From positions 1 to 64,000 of the forward strand of contig NZ_AP025306.1 in NCBI RefSeq assembly GCF_036492635.1: 64,000 nt of DNA, given 5' to 3'. Within the stretch, counting starts at the first letter, position 1. Each line of letters opens with the position of its first letter. This DNA is from Aureibacter tunicatorum (GTDB lineage Bacteria > Bacteroidota > Bacteroidia > Cytophagales > Cyclobacteriaceae). The translations under genes and the position numbers were made by a program. Positions 43,571-53,600 of the stretch are shown here, one piece after another. The notes beneath the pieces are model-generated. The model searched no databases, had not been told where the DNA came from, and was given only the letters and a program-made list of their open reading frames with translations.

Positions 43571-44363
43571 AAGAAAATACACTTAATATGCTTTTAAGTC
43601 TTGTTCATAAAAAGCGAGAGTGCTTCATTTTTTGTATTATGAAAATACTATGATGCATTCTAAAAAACGAAATTAAGAGTTATTCCTTAAATTTATAAGC
43701 CAGTCTTTCAGATCATCGCGATAATCGAGGGAAAAAGAATGAATTAGCTTTTACTATTTGCCATTTTCAGAACAAACGGTAAGCTAAGTTTGTCCATGAT
43801 TCATTGAAATATGAAGCGTTATTACTTTGATTTGTCCATTAGATTTAGATTTTTCACTAGTAAGCTGTGTTAGTATCATACAACTCAACAGAATCATGAA
43901 TCACTTTGATTATGAGAGATTTAACCGTGTTATAGATCAATACTTCTAAAGATCAACTCATCTCAAGCATTGATGGCAAAGAATTAAAAGGAAACACAGA
44001 TGGAGTTAAAAGTTAAAAACGAGCATAAAATATCATTGTTTCAGTAAATCATCAGACGAAAGCAAGTAAAGTCATAGGCTATAATAATGGGAATAAAGAT
44101 TTCAAATACGATTCGTTGGTCTACTGAAATAGAAAAAAGCAGAATTGAATCGTTAAGTAAAAGAAACATGGCTATCCACAGTTCAGTGTTTTCAGAAGGG
44201 GATTTATATAAAAGGTAAAACTTGTCAAATAATCTGAAAAGTATTACAAATAGCTAACCGACGGATACGTATGTTAAAAAAATCATCGGGTAGTGTAATA
44301 AAGGAGAATGATTTAGAAAGACATAGATAGCTAATCGTGATAAACATAAACTAATATTTTATT
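43571..44363. other. Long non-coding interval with decayed sequence
   Basis: No intact gene is supported in this ~790 bp. The first ~320 bp include a short minus-strand open stretch ('FSLDYRDDLKDWLINLRNNS') that may be a gene tail. A transposase-like remnant follows (entry below). The rest to 44363 is AT-rich with many stop codons. Confidence 0.6.
43890..44130 (+). pseudogene. Transposase remnant, ISAs1-like
   Basis: With stops and frame changes ignored, the reading gives 'NHFDYERFNRVIDQYF', then 'ISSIDGKELKGNTDGVK', then 'SVNHQTKASKVIGYNNGNKDFKY'. The DGKELxG followed ~25 residues later by HQTKxSKVIGYxxGxKD is the pattern of ISAs1-family transposases around the first catalytic Asp. It contains at least three in-frame stops, so the element is dead. 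No inverted-repeat ends were identified. Confidence 0.5.
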
Positions 44364-44837
44364 ATGATCATCATACATACTCGAGTACTTTCCGACCATC
44401 AAAAGTCCGAAATTCTTAAGCTTTGGAATAATGAATACCCGAAGAAGCTTGCTTATAAAACTATGGCGGATTTTGATTCTTACCTTCAGAATCTTCAAGA
44501 TTCGTCGCACATGATTGTGGTGGAGAATGATAAAATCGTTGGTTGGTATTTTGATTTTATTCGTGAAGAAGAAAGGTGGTTTGCTATTATTGTAGATTCT
44601 AAATGCCAAGGCAAAGGTTTTGGGTCTAAACTATTGAACCTTGTCAAAGAGGAAAGATCTGAACTCAATGGTTGGGTTATTGATCATTCGGATGATTTGA
44701 AGAGAAATGGTGAAAATTATCGCACGCCATTGCCATTTTATTTAAAAAATGGCTTCAAAGAACTTTCGGATATACGATTGGAGTTGGAAATCTTGTCAGC
44801 GGTCAAGATCCGTTGGAAAAAAGACAATACTTTATGA
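44364..44837 (+). CDS. GNAT-family N-acetyltransferase
   Basis: The 157-residue product has the motif A region 'FAIIVDSKCQGKGFGSKLLNLVKEER' (QGKGFG) and a C-terminal 'LPFYLKNGFKEL'. Its stop (TGA) overlaps the start of the next gene (ATGA). Substrate unknown. Confidence 0.88.
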   Translation: MIIIHTRVLSDHQKSEILKLWNNEYPKKLAYKTMADFDSYLQNLQDSSHMIVVENDKIVGWYFDFIREEERWFAIIVDSKCQGKGFGSKLLNLVKEERSELNGWVIDHSDDLKRNGENYRTPLPFYLKNGFKELSDIRLELEILSAVKIRWKKDNTL

Positions 44838-45376
44838 GCGATAACAAGACAACACTCCCTAGATTGATATTTATTTCTGATATCCGCGGCAAGCAAGAAA
44901 ATATGTCATGGATGAATGAGTACACTAAGCCATTTGAAAGTAAATATGACATAAGAGTATACTGTGCCCAAGAACTGGCAGGGATAGATAAGAGCATTTC
45001 TGATAAGGGGCTCATTCATAAACAATTCATCGAAGGAGGAATCGAAAAGGCTGTTGCGAAACTTATTGAATTGGAGAGCGAACAGATTAATATTATCGCA
45101 TTTAGTATAGGCGGTACGATAGCATGGAAAGCTTGCTTGAAGAGTTTGAACGTGGAAAATATGATTTTGATCTCTTCTACAAGACTTCGCTACGAAACCA
45201 AACCAATAAAGGGGAACTGCACTTTGCTTTATGGACAATTGGATGCGCACAAACCTGACAGCGATTGGCTAGAGTCAATGAACCTTGGATATGAAATAAT
45301 CGATAATGCTATTCATGAGATGTATCGAGAGGAAAAACTAGCGGAAAAAGTATGTGATAATTTTTTAAATACTTAA
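44834..45376 (+). CDS. Alpha/beta-hydrolase-like protein
   Basis: ATG 44834 overlaps the GNAT stop by four bases and gives 180 residues. A Gly-containing strand ('RLIFISDIRG') and a nucleophile elbow 'NIIAFSIGGTIAWKA' are seen, as is a late 'NAIHEMYREEKLAEKV' that may supply the catalytic His. The core is shorter than in typical hydrolases, so it may lack a lid. It may be translationally coupled to the GNAT. Confidence 0.75.
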   Translation: MSDNKTTLPRLIFISDIRGKQENMSWMNEYTKPFESKYDIRVYCAQELAGIDKSISDKGLIHKQFIEGGIEKAVAKLIELESEQINIIAFSIGGTIAWKACLKSLNVENMILISSTRLRYETKPIKGNCTLLYGQLDAHKPDSDWLESMNLGYEIIDNAIHEMYREEKLAEKVCDNFLNT

Positions 45377-45404
45377 ATTATATTATTAACATTAGGTAAT
45401 TATA

Positions 45405-45911
45405 ATGATTAAAGTTAGATTAATCCAAGGTGATATTACAAAACAGGAGGTGGATGTCATTGTGAACGCAGCAAATTCTTCGCTTCTGGGAGGCGGGGGA
45501 GTGGATGGAGCGATTCATAGAGCTGGAGGGGCTGCGATACTGGAAGAATGCAGAAAAATCAGAAATAAGCAAGGCGGTTGCAAAACAGGCGAAGCTGTCA
45601 TGACTACCGCTGGGAACTTGCCTGCAAAAAAAGTGATCCATACAGTCGGTCCGGTATGGAATGGAGGGGGTAAAGATGAAAAACACTTATTAAGTTCTTG
45701 CTATCTTAATGCGTTAAAGTTAGCGGATGAAAATGAGTACGAGTCCGTTGCTTTTCCCAATATCAGCACTGGCATTTATCGTTTCCCTAAGGAGGAGGCT
45801 GCAAAAGTTGCTGTTGAAGCGGTTAAGTCATTTGCTCCTCAGCATATAAAGACGATCACTTTTGTATGTTTTGATGATGATAATTTCAAGATCTATGAAG
45901 CGTTGATTTGA
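45405..45911 (+). CDS. Macro-domain ADP-ribosyl hydrolase (O-acetyl-ADP-ribose deacetylase type)
   Basis: The 168-residue product matches the MacroD/YmdB subclass: '[27 protein letters not shown]' (ADP-ribose binding), '[25 protein letters not shown]' and '[26 protein letters not shown]'. The substrate loop [10 protein letters not shown] and the [10 protein letters not shown] stretch are intact. Function in removing ADP-ribose or hydrolysing O-acetyl-ADP-ribose is known for the family. Its stop overlaps the next start. Confidence 0.95.
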   Translation: MIKVRLIQGDITKQEVDVIVNAANSSLLGGGGVDGAIHRAGGAAILEECRKIRNKQGGCKTGEAVMTTAGNLPAKKVIHTVGPVWNGGGKDEKHLLSSCYLNALKLADENEYESVAFPNISTGIYRFPKEEAAKVAVEAVKSFAPQHIKTITFVCFDDDNFKIYEALI

Positions 45912-46741
45912 TGATGAGTAGAATATTTTTGTTTTTGATTTTTTACGGATTGTGTTGCCCTTTGCTCGCTCAAGACGTAGCTGAGAAGCTTTTTAAAGAA
46001 AAGAACTTAGAAATCATCAATCATTGCTTTGAGGGTATGGATACAATTGATTATTCTCAGATACATCCAATGTACAATGGCATTCATGTTTGTGGCTTAT
46101 CAGGGCTTACGTTTTTAGAAGTATCTCAGGATTCTGCTTTTACGCATCTGATTATTCAACAAATAAAACTTGTTTCTAGAAAATTCTTTGAGCAGGGCAA
46201 GCCCATTATTATTCTAAGAGGTCAAGGGGCTTATGATGAGGCATATGCAAGAAGTAAGTCATTGGGGAGCGATTCCATTTTTTATGTAGGTTTTGGAAAT
46301 TCATGTCTTTCTTTTGGCGATTTTAATCTTGGGGTGACAGAATTCAATCAAGAAACGAGAAGACTTATAGCGGAAAATAAATTAAAAAACAGCCTAAGCA
46401 CAATCCATTACGATTCTGTATATACGATTGTTGATAAAATGCCGGAATATATTGATGGAGGATATGCAGGGTTTTATAAAATGATCAGTAAACGAACTAG
46501 TTTCAAAGGGATTAATCGAGACAAATATAGTGGACTGAATACTAGATTTTTCGCTGAATTTATAATTAGTATTGAAGGGAAGATTACAAACATTAAAGTT
46601 CTAAAAAGTATGGGAGCTGAATACGATCAAGAAATCATCAGAGTGTTAAGTAGCGAAGACATTAAATTTACACCTGGTATTCATGACGGCAAAGTAGTTC
46701 CTGTAAGAATGGCTTTACCTATTATCTATCATTTAAAATAA
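45911..46741 (+). CDS. TonB C-terminal-domain protein with signal peptide
   Basis: ATG 45911 sits in the macro-domain stop (ATGA-type overlap). The 276-residue product has a signal ending near LLAQ and an unassigned central domain. The C-terminal TonB-like domain starts at 'YTIVDKMPEYIDGGYAGFYKMI' and goes on with 'FAEFIISIEGKITNIKVLKSMGAEYDQEIIRVL' and 'FTPGIHDGKVVPVRMALPIIYHL'. This is the Bacteroidota energy-transducer/TonB-C type that occurs outside true TonB proteins. No membrane anchor is seen besides the signal. Confidence 0.8.
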   Translation: MMSRIFLFLIFYGLCCPLLAQDVAEKLFKEKNLEIINHCFEGMDTIDYSQIHPMYNGIHVCGLSGLTFLEVSQDSAFTHLIIQQIKLVSRKFFEQGKPIIILRGQGAYDEAYARSKSLGSDSIFYVGFGNSCLSFGDFNLGVTEFNQETRRLIAENKLKNSLSTIHYDSVYTIVDKMPEYIDGGYAGFYKMISKRTSFKGINRDKYSGLNTRFFAEFIISIEGKITNIKVLKSMGAEYDQEIIRVLSSEDIKFTPGIHDGKVVPVRMALPIIYHLK

Positions 46742-46753
46742 AACTTTAACCCA

Positions 46754-47479
46754 ATGACCAAAATCAAAAACATCTCGTTTAAATTTTCTTGTCTGGAAAG
46801 GTATGATGATATGAAGCTTCAAAATGACGGACGTTTCTGTGATTCATGTGAAAAGTTGGTCTATGATTTTACTGACAAGACCCTAGAAGATCTAGAGCAA
46901 ATCAAAAAAGAAAATAAGGGTAGCGTTTGTGGCCGGTTCAAAAAATCTCAGCTAAATTTAAGTTTTTATAAATATGCAGCTGCTACTGTTATTGCTGCGA
47001 GTAGTTTGGCTATTGATGCTGAAGCGCAAGTGAATCCTCAAAATAACAATGATTCAACGATGAGTTCGGAGTCAGTTATTATTGGTGATATTGAAGAATT
47101 TGACGATAACGAGATTTATAACTTTATTATCGAAAACGAACTTCCTCCAGAAGAGAATGAATCGTTCGATCATTTTATTGTGGACCCTAAATATCCTGAA
47201 TATTTAGGAGGAGGAGTGAAAGGGTTGTATGAATTTTTTAATACTGAATTAGTTTACCCAAGTGATTTAAAACTTGATGGAAAAGTATTTGTCGAATTTA
47301 TTGTAGATGAAGAAGGCAATATAATGAATCCAAAAATAGTGAGAGGCTTAAGTCCTGACGCTGATAAAGAAGCATTAAGACTATTTAATTTGATACCAGA
47401 TAAATTCACACCTTTTATATTGAATGGTGAATTATATGCGCAAAAAATGATTATTCCAATAATATTCAAAAAACAATAA
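46754..47479 (+). CDS. TonB-C protein with Cys-rich N-terminal domain (copy 1)
   Basis: The 241-residue product has a zinc-ribbon-like head: 'CLERYDDMKLQNDGRFCDSCEKLVYDFTDKTLEDLEQIKKENKGSVCGRF'. One membrane segment follows ('YKYAAATVIAASSLAIDAEA'). The C-terminal TonB-like domain is 'PKYPEYLGGGVKGLYEFFNTELVYPSDLKLDGKVFVEFIVDEEGNI...'. This is the layout of Bacteroidota energy transducers that sit in the inner membrane with the cysteine head in the cytoplasm. The first ~95 codons are almost the same as those of the following gene. Confidence 0.82.
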   Translation: MTKIKNISFKFSCLERYDDMKLQNDGRFCDSCEKLVYDFTDKTLEDLEQIKKENKGSVCGRFKKSQLNLSFYKYAAATVIAASSLAIDAEAQVNPQNNNDSTMSSESVIIGDIEEFDDNEIYNFIIENELPPEENESFDHFIVDPKYPEYLGGGVKGLYEFFNTELVYPSDLKLDGKVFVEFIVDEEGNIMNPKIVRGLSPDADKEALRLFNLIPDKFTPFILNGELYAQKMIIPIIFKKQ

Positions 47480-47810
47480 ACTATTCTTTGATCATAAAAA
47501 ATACTATAATTAATGGCCAAAATTAAAAACATCTCGCTTAAATTTCCTTGTCTGGAAAGATATGATGATATGAAGCTTCAAAATGACGGACGTTTCTGTG
47601 ATTCATGTGAAAAGTTGGTCTATGATTTTACTGACAAGACCCTAGAAGATCTAGAGCAAATCAAGAAAGAAAATAAGGGCAGCGTTTGTGGCCGGTTCAA
47701 AAAATCTCAGCTAAATTCAAGTTTTTATAAATATGCAGCTGCTACTGTTATTGCTGCGAGTAGTTTGGCTATTGATGCTGAAGCACAAGTGAATCCTCAA
47801 AATAAAAATG
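46767..47810 (+). repeat. Near-identical direct repeat in the two adjacent TonB-C genes
   Basis: Bases 46767-47050 and 47526-47809 match almost exactly (a few substitutions by eye), whereas the C-terminal halves differ. This indicates recent duplication or gene conversion confined to the N-terminal module. Confidence 0.85.
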
Positions 47811-48223
47811 ATACACTAAATTCTTCAGAAGAAATTTTATTAGGAGATATTGAAAATTTTAGTGACGTAGATATTGAAATCGAAGGTGAAATAACTGAGT
47901 GTGTTGATACAACTTATGTTATTGTAGATAAAATGCCTGAATATTTAGATGGAGGAATGAAGGGATTAAATCAAATCATTTCAGAAGAAATAAAATATCC
48001 TTCTGATTTAAAAAAGGGAGGAAGGGTATTTATAGAATTTGTCATTGGCAGAGATGGAAATATTTATGATCCAAGAGTACTGAAAGGTTTAAGTACTGAA
48101 GCCGACAAAGAAGCTTTAAGAGTAATAAGTAATAAAAATATAAAATTCATTCCAGGAGAACAAAGAGGGCAAAAAGTTCCAGTAAGAATGGTGTTGCCGA
48201 TAGTATTTACAAAACGCGATTGA
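47513..48223 (+). CDS. TonB-C protein with Cys-rich N-terminal domain (copy 2)
   Basis: The 236-residue paralogue of the preceding gene has the same Cys-rich head and membrane segment, then a different linker. Its TonB-like domain ('TYVIVDKMPEYLDGGMKGLNQIISEEIKYPSDLKKGGRVFIEFVIGRDGNIY') is closer to that at 45911 than to copy 1. The C-terminal part is intact ('FIPGEQRGQKVPVRMVLPIVF'). Confidence 0.82.
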   Translation: MAKIKNISLKFPCLERYDDMKLQNDGRFCDSCEKLVYDFTDKTLEDLEQIKKENKGSVCGRFKKSQLNSSFYKYAAATVIAASSLAIDAEAQVNPQNKNDTLNSSEEILLGDIENFSDVDIEIEGEITECVDTTYVIVDKMPEYLDGGMKGLNQIISEEIKYPSDLKKGGRVFIEFVIGRDGNIYDPRVLKGLSTEADKEALRVISNKNIKFIPGEQRGQKVPVRMVLPIVFTKRD

Positions 48224-48332
48224 TATTTCTGTAAGAAATAATTAATGAAATTATCAGAACTTCCTTCAGCTTAGAGGATTTATTAAATACGAGAATTGTT
48301 TTTTAAGATTCTGTAATTAGCCAATATCAGAG

Positions 48333-49700
48333 ATGAAGAAGATTAGTTTGTTGCGTTTAACTTTTGTGTCCGCGGCCTTGTTTATGACTTTGCGTAATAT
48401 GCCTATGATGGCCATTACAGGCATGCAAATGTTCTTTTTCAATATTCTGACAGCATTCTTTTTTCTTATCCCCGTAGCGCTGGTATCTGCGGAATTGGCC
48501 ACAGGTTGGCCAAAGGCAGAAGGTGTGTATCATTGGGTGAGGCTTAGTTTTGGCGAGCGGATTGGCTTTTTGGCAACATGGCTTCAATGGTTGCAAAGCA
48601 TGTTTGGCATGTCTTCTATCTTGGCTTATATTGGCACTACTGTCGCATACATAATTCACCCTCCTTTGGCAATGAATCCTTGGTTCATCTTTGCCGCTAT
48701 GGTCGCAGTGTATTGGCTGCTGACATTTGATAATTTGTATGGCGAAGGTGTCGCGACCAAGATTAGTTCTTGGGCCTTGGCTTTGGGTGTATTGCTTCCA
48801 ACTGTTTTGTTGATCGCTTTTGGAATGCTGGAATTCGCCAAGAATGGATGGTCTGGCATAAATGTTCCAATGAATTATGATCAATGGATTCCGAATTTAG
48901 GCGACAAAAACAGGTTGATCATGTTGATGGGATTTATTTTCGGATATGTGGGAATCGAAGTTTCTGCGCATATAGCGAATAATGTTGACAATCCATCTTC
49001 AACGTATCCCAAAGGAATATTTTTAGCGGTGATAATGGTTTTTGTGTTTACCTTGCTTGGAGCCTTGTCGATTTATATTAAGATTCCCGCACATCAAATT
49101 AGCGAGTCGTCAGGCGTGATGCAGATTTTCACATCTTATCTAAGCGAATATAATCTGGAGTTTTTAATGCCGATAATCGCCGGCTTGATTGCTTTTGGCA
49201 CAGCGGGACAAGTCAGCACTTGGGTATCCGGGCCCGTGGATGGTTTATATCAAGCGTCTCTTAAGGGAGAGTTTTTTTCGTATTTCAACCAAGTTAATAA
49301 ATACAATGTGCCTGTAAGGTTGCTATTCATGCAAGCCGTCTTATTGACTTTGGTGAGTTTGTCGGTATTGTTTTTTGAAGATGTGAACGCCGCGTTTATA
49401 TGGCTTACTTCCTTGGCGGTGATATTGTATGCAGTGATGTATATTTTACTTTTTTTGTCCGCGATAAAGCTGAGATATACATACCCCGAACAAGAAAGAC
49501 CCTACAAAGTACCTTTTGGCAATTTTGGGATGTGGGCCGTTTCAATTTCTGGGATAGTTGTGATTTTTATTTGTTTGTTGGTTGGTTTTATTCCATTAAG
49601 CTCTTTGTCGCAGGAGTTAAAAACGGCTTATCCATATATTATGCTTGCGATGACTATACTGTCTATAATTGTTGGGCTATTGATTTATAAAAAAAGATAG
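48333..49700 (+). CDS. APC-superfamily amino-acid permease/antiporter
   Basis: The 455-residue protein has 12 predicted membrane helices. The family features are the early 'MTLRNMPMMAITGMQMFFFNILTAFFFLIPVALVSAELATGWPKAEGVYHWV' (substrate-binding helix 1 and helix 2 region). 'FIFGYVGIEVSAHIANNVDNPSSTYPKGI' and 'WVSGPVDGLYQASLKGEF' are also seen. This segment set is typical of the glutamate:GABA antiporter-like branch. The substrate is not certain. The initial Met run agrees with the start chosen. It is followed by a convergent gene. Confidence 0.85.
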   Translation: MKKISLLRLTFVSAALFMTLRNMPMMAITGMQMFFFNILTAFFFLIPVALVSAELATGWPKAEGVYHWVRLSFGERIGFLATWLQWLQSMFGMSSILAYIGTTVAYIIHPPLAMNPWFIFAAMVAVYWLLTFDNLYGEGVATKISSWALALGVLLPTVLLIAFGMLEFAKNGWSGINVPMNYDQWIPNLGDKNRLIMLMGFIFGYVGIEVSAHIANNVDNPSSTYPKGIFLAVIMVFVFTLLGALSIYIKIPAHQISESSGVMQIFTSYLSEYNLEFLMPIIAGLIAFGTAGQVSTWVSGPVDGLYQASLKGEFFSYFNQVNKYNVPVRLLFMQAVLLTLVSLSVLFFEDVNAAFIWLTSLAVILYAVMYILLFLSAIKLRYTYPEQERPYKVPFGNFGMWAVSISGIVVIFICLLVGFIPLSSLSQELKTAYPYIMLAMTILSIIVGLLIYKKR

Positions 49701-49705
49701 GTCAT

Positions 49706-50614
49706 CTAATAAATAGGCATTTTGGTCAGCTGTCTGTACCAATCCATATCTGACATCGTCGTAGCTTTTGCTATTTCTTTAAATATGTCTGATTGCTTAA
49801 AGTCTGATTTTAATAATTCAAACCCATCTTTTGCTGTAAGGTATTGATATGCTTGAGAAAGACTGTCCCCAATGTTATTGGAGATATCAATGGTCTTTTC
49901 TGTGATTTTGAGTTTCTTGTCAATATAGTCGATTCCTACTCCGATAGCGATAGAAATGATGATAACACCAGCGGCACCAGCAGCCGGGGCAATAGCGGCA
50001 ATGATAGATGCTCCTGCTAGTGCTCTTGCTGCTGATACTCCGATTAATCTAGCTGTTGCATGTCGAATGGTGCTTTTCATTGCCTCAACGCCAAGTTTAT
50101 TGGCAACTTCACCGGCTCCGAACTTCAGGCCCACGGAAATGCTTTCGCCAATAGCGTCGGCGATTCTATCTTCCATGATGTGTTGAGGCGCTTTGGAGGT
50201 TGCGAATGATACCACCAAGTTTAATGAAGATGGAATGCTTTTAAAGCCTTTGCGTTCATGCAGCATAATAGAGGAAATACGCGTAACCTGTATGCGCTGA
50301 TTCAAGGAAATAAAGATGTCTTTGATTTCATCGCTTCCACTCAAGATGTGGCTTTTGATGACTGTCTTGGTGATGATGACAAACGTTTCGCTTTTTTGAA
50401 CATGCTTTACTTTGTAGTCTTTAAGCCATTTGATTACATCTTTTGCCTCCATAATATTGATAGGGTCTTTGCTTTTCGCTATGACAAGTTCCTTTAGAAG
50501 CTCTATTTCAACAGAAACTTCATCCTTTTTTTTAAAATCTTGAGAAAAAGACGCTAGCGGAGCAATGGCCGCTCCGTTAGCGTTATTTAATGCCGGATCA
50601 AACTGTTTATTCAC
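49706..50614 (-). CDS. Unrecognised 302-aa protein with Gly/Ala-rich hydrophobic segment
   Basis: No signal peptide is seen. Residues ~180-240 are Ala/Gly/Ile-rich ('AARALAGASIIAAIAPAAGAAGVIIISIAIGVGIDYIDKKLK') and could form one or two membrane helices of a pore-like or toxin-type protein. The N-terminal half is charged. The gene starts 13 bp after the 1169-aa gene ends (minus direction), so the two are one operon. Neither family is recognised. Confidence 0.7.
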   Translation of the reverse strand: MNKQFDPALNNANGAAIAPLASFSQDFKKKDEVSVEIELLKELVIAKSKDPINIMEAKDVIKWLKDYKVKHVQKSETFVIITKTVIKSHILSGSDEIKDIFISLNQRIQVTRISSIMLHERKGFKSIPSSLNLVVSFATSKAPQHIMEDRIADAIGESISVGLKFGAGEVANKLGVEAMKSTIRHATARLIGVSAARALAGASIIAAIAPAAGAAGVIIISIAIGVGIDYIDKKLKITEKTIDISNNIGDSLSQAYQYLTAKDGFELLKSDFKQSDIFKEIAKATTMSDMDWYRQLTKMPIY

Positions 50615-50627
50615 TTTAATTATAGCT

Positions 50628-53600
50628 TTAGTTTTGTCTGATTTCTTTTAAATTCACCAAGTCGACAATTCTAATCAGGTTGATGTCAATATCGTTGTCA
50701 ATCGTTGGGATGGTTTCGTTTTGCGAATTCACCAATCCGATGACACTGTTTTTATGCATTGCCAGCCAGTTTCCTTGAGATAGTTCGGATTCGAACTGGA
50801 TTTGAACTTGATTCTCTTCTTTTCGAGCGGTGAATGTATTGTTCTTTACCAAGTTTAATTGGCTGTTTCTTTCCAGCAATTCCTTTTGAGCTTCAATAAG
50901 ATTCGTTTCCATGGAAGCTCTGCGCAATTGCTCCATTCTCATTGCTTCCGAGTATGGCTCTGTGCTTGGGTTCACGCCCAATAGAGAATCCACATATGTT
51001 GCTTTGCTTGGCAGACTGATGAAATGCGTTGAAATAGGATGGTTATTGATTAGAATACTTTTCATCACGTCTGAAGGGGCCGGCGAAAGCGAATCAGCTC
51101 CATTTGAACTGGACATGGAGAATACTTCATTTAAATCTCTGAGATAATCATTGTTGATGACTTGTGTGATGGATTGGCAAACCAACTTGAATATATTTGA
51201 TTCGCTTTCTTGAGATACTCCATAAGCCGCGACTTGGATGAAGTCATTTAGATATTCGTAAAGAGATTCGCTTTTTGACCGACTGATATTCACTTTGTGC
51301 GTAATGCCTGTATCTTGAATCACTTCAATAGGATGCGTAATTTGGATTTCAAAATCTTTCATGAATACGCCTGCATAGTAAGCATTATAAAGTTTATGGA
51401 ACATTAGATTCAATGAAACACCTTGATTGATGTTTTCTATGCTCATGGAAACGGATTCTTCATTGCTGGATGAAATAATTTCGGAAATGTCTTCCACAGT
51501 TTCATCTTTGACAGATTTTGAATATCTGCGAGCGGCTTTGTCAGCAGTGGATTGAAAGTCTTTGGTGAACTCGCTTAGGGAAGATGAGTCTTGGCTGTTT
51601 TCGCTATAGCTTGCCGAACCGGATACTTGGCCGTTTGTGCCTGATGCTTGTCCGCTTAAGTTGGATGATTCGGAAGAACTGTCGTTTGATTCAGTTCTTA
51701 CTTCTTCTTCCAGCTTTTGCTCGAATGAAGTGTCATTGCCTGTCGTGATATCCAAAAAGTTCTTGATGGTTTTTCGTTTATCCAGCTTGTTTTCGAATCT
51801 ACGTTGATAAGTGATTTCCCTTTTCTCTCCAGGTGACAGGCTTATGCTGCTGCTTAGTTCGCCAAGTTCTGTTCCCGCTAATGTGCGTCGATATTCCAAG
51901 TGCTCTTTCAAATGAATTTGAGGAAGTGAAATTGGAGACATTCCAGGCATTGGTCGATTGATGACATCATAATGCGTTATCACATTTCCAGAGGCAAACG
52001 AATAATCATAGACAGGAATGAATACGACTAGATTTTTGCGGTATTCTTCATCGACAATGGCTCTTTCCATTAAGTCAATCAAACTCGGACCATCATTGGA
52101 GATGTATTCGCCATTAAGTTTTTTTAAGATGAATACTTTTTTGCCTGCGGCTATTAACTGATTTTTATGTGTTTCCCAGATTTCTTCACCGGGATTGATC
52201 GGTATATAGCTTGTGTAGGAATCTCTTCTCTGAATATTTTCGCGAATAGTCTTAGTGACCCATTTGTATTTTCGTCTTCCATACCAAGTTCTGCCATTTC
52301 TTTCTTTTCTTTTCACCCGTTTGGTGTGCACCTCCGTCCAGGTAAGGGCTTTTATCGTTACTTTATAGAGATTGCCGGGTTGAGGAATAGGTATTTTAAG
52401 ATTTTTTATATGATCTGGTGCTTTTGACTCATGTTTGTAAGGCGAATAGGTTTGGCCATTGTCGCTTAAGCCATTGTCCGGTGATTTCAAGAATAATTTA
52501 TAGCCCAATTCAGAAGCATCTGCTTGAAGTTGATGAAGAAGTTGGTCGATTTCCAGAGCTCTTTTCTTAAGGTCAAGAAGCCTTTTGGAGATGCTGTTTA
52601 ATTTGATATTGCTTAGTTCATCATAGTTGATTGACAAAGCAGCTTCCGATGAGGCTGACAAAGAATCAAAAAGCTTTTCAACGACTGAAATATGCCCGGA
52701 CAGCACATCTTTTTCAGAAACTAACAGACGATATTTTTCCAGGATCAGTCGAGCTTCGTTTCTACCAATGGAATAGCGATCAGATATGCTTGAGTTTTCT
52801 TCGCTTAAGATTTCATTTATATCTGATGGGTGCAAAAGTTGAACGCCTACGATATGCTCATTCCATATTTCTTCCCAATCCTTATTGGTAGCAATGTCTT
52901 TATTCTCAAATTCGGATCCTTTTCTTAATTGCAGAAGATATTGCCTGTTGCTCGCTTTGTCTATGGCAATGTGGGATTGGGAAGGAATTTCAGCAAATTC
53001 ATACTTAGGCAAGGTTAAGGTATGGGCATGGGTTGCATTTATTTCATGACTATTTCCTTTTTGAGGGCCTAGAGCGATTTCTCTATATTCATTTTCCTTA
53101 GGGATCGCGATCGATAGTTTGTAGCCTAATTCTTCAGAATTATATCTTTTAAGCAATTCTTCTCGCTTGTAATCAGCTTCTATGCCATCCAGCCATAGCA
53201 AAACTTTATTTTTAACCGATTCAATATTTACAATAGCTGAATCTGGAAGCTTTTCTAGTTTTTCCCATAAGTCCTTTTCCGATTCGAAGTTTGTTGGAAG
53301 CTTGAGGTCGATTGGCCTGTCGATGCTGATTCTCCAACGATGTGGCGGTAACCCAACATCGCTCCCTATTGGATTTCCAATTTGAGGCAAATTGGGAGGA
53401 TCGCTTTCAATTGATAAATTAGCGAGATTGATCGCATCTGATTCGCGGTTAAGTGGATTAATTTCATTCGGAAGCGTTATTGGCTTGAAATGACCGAATA
53501 CAGAAATAGGATCGTAGGAAAGATCGAAAGTGAATTTGTCGATAACTTTAACTTTGTAAATACGCTTTACTCTATCCCAAGAGTTATCATAATCCTTGAT

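Noticed and set aside
48357-48884. 175-codon minus-strand open frame in the permease gene
   Set aside because: It is antisense to a well-supported membrane transporter and has shadow-type composition (Cys/His/Gln-rich).
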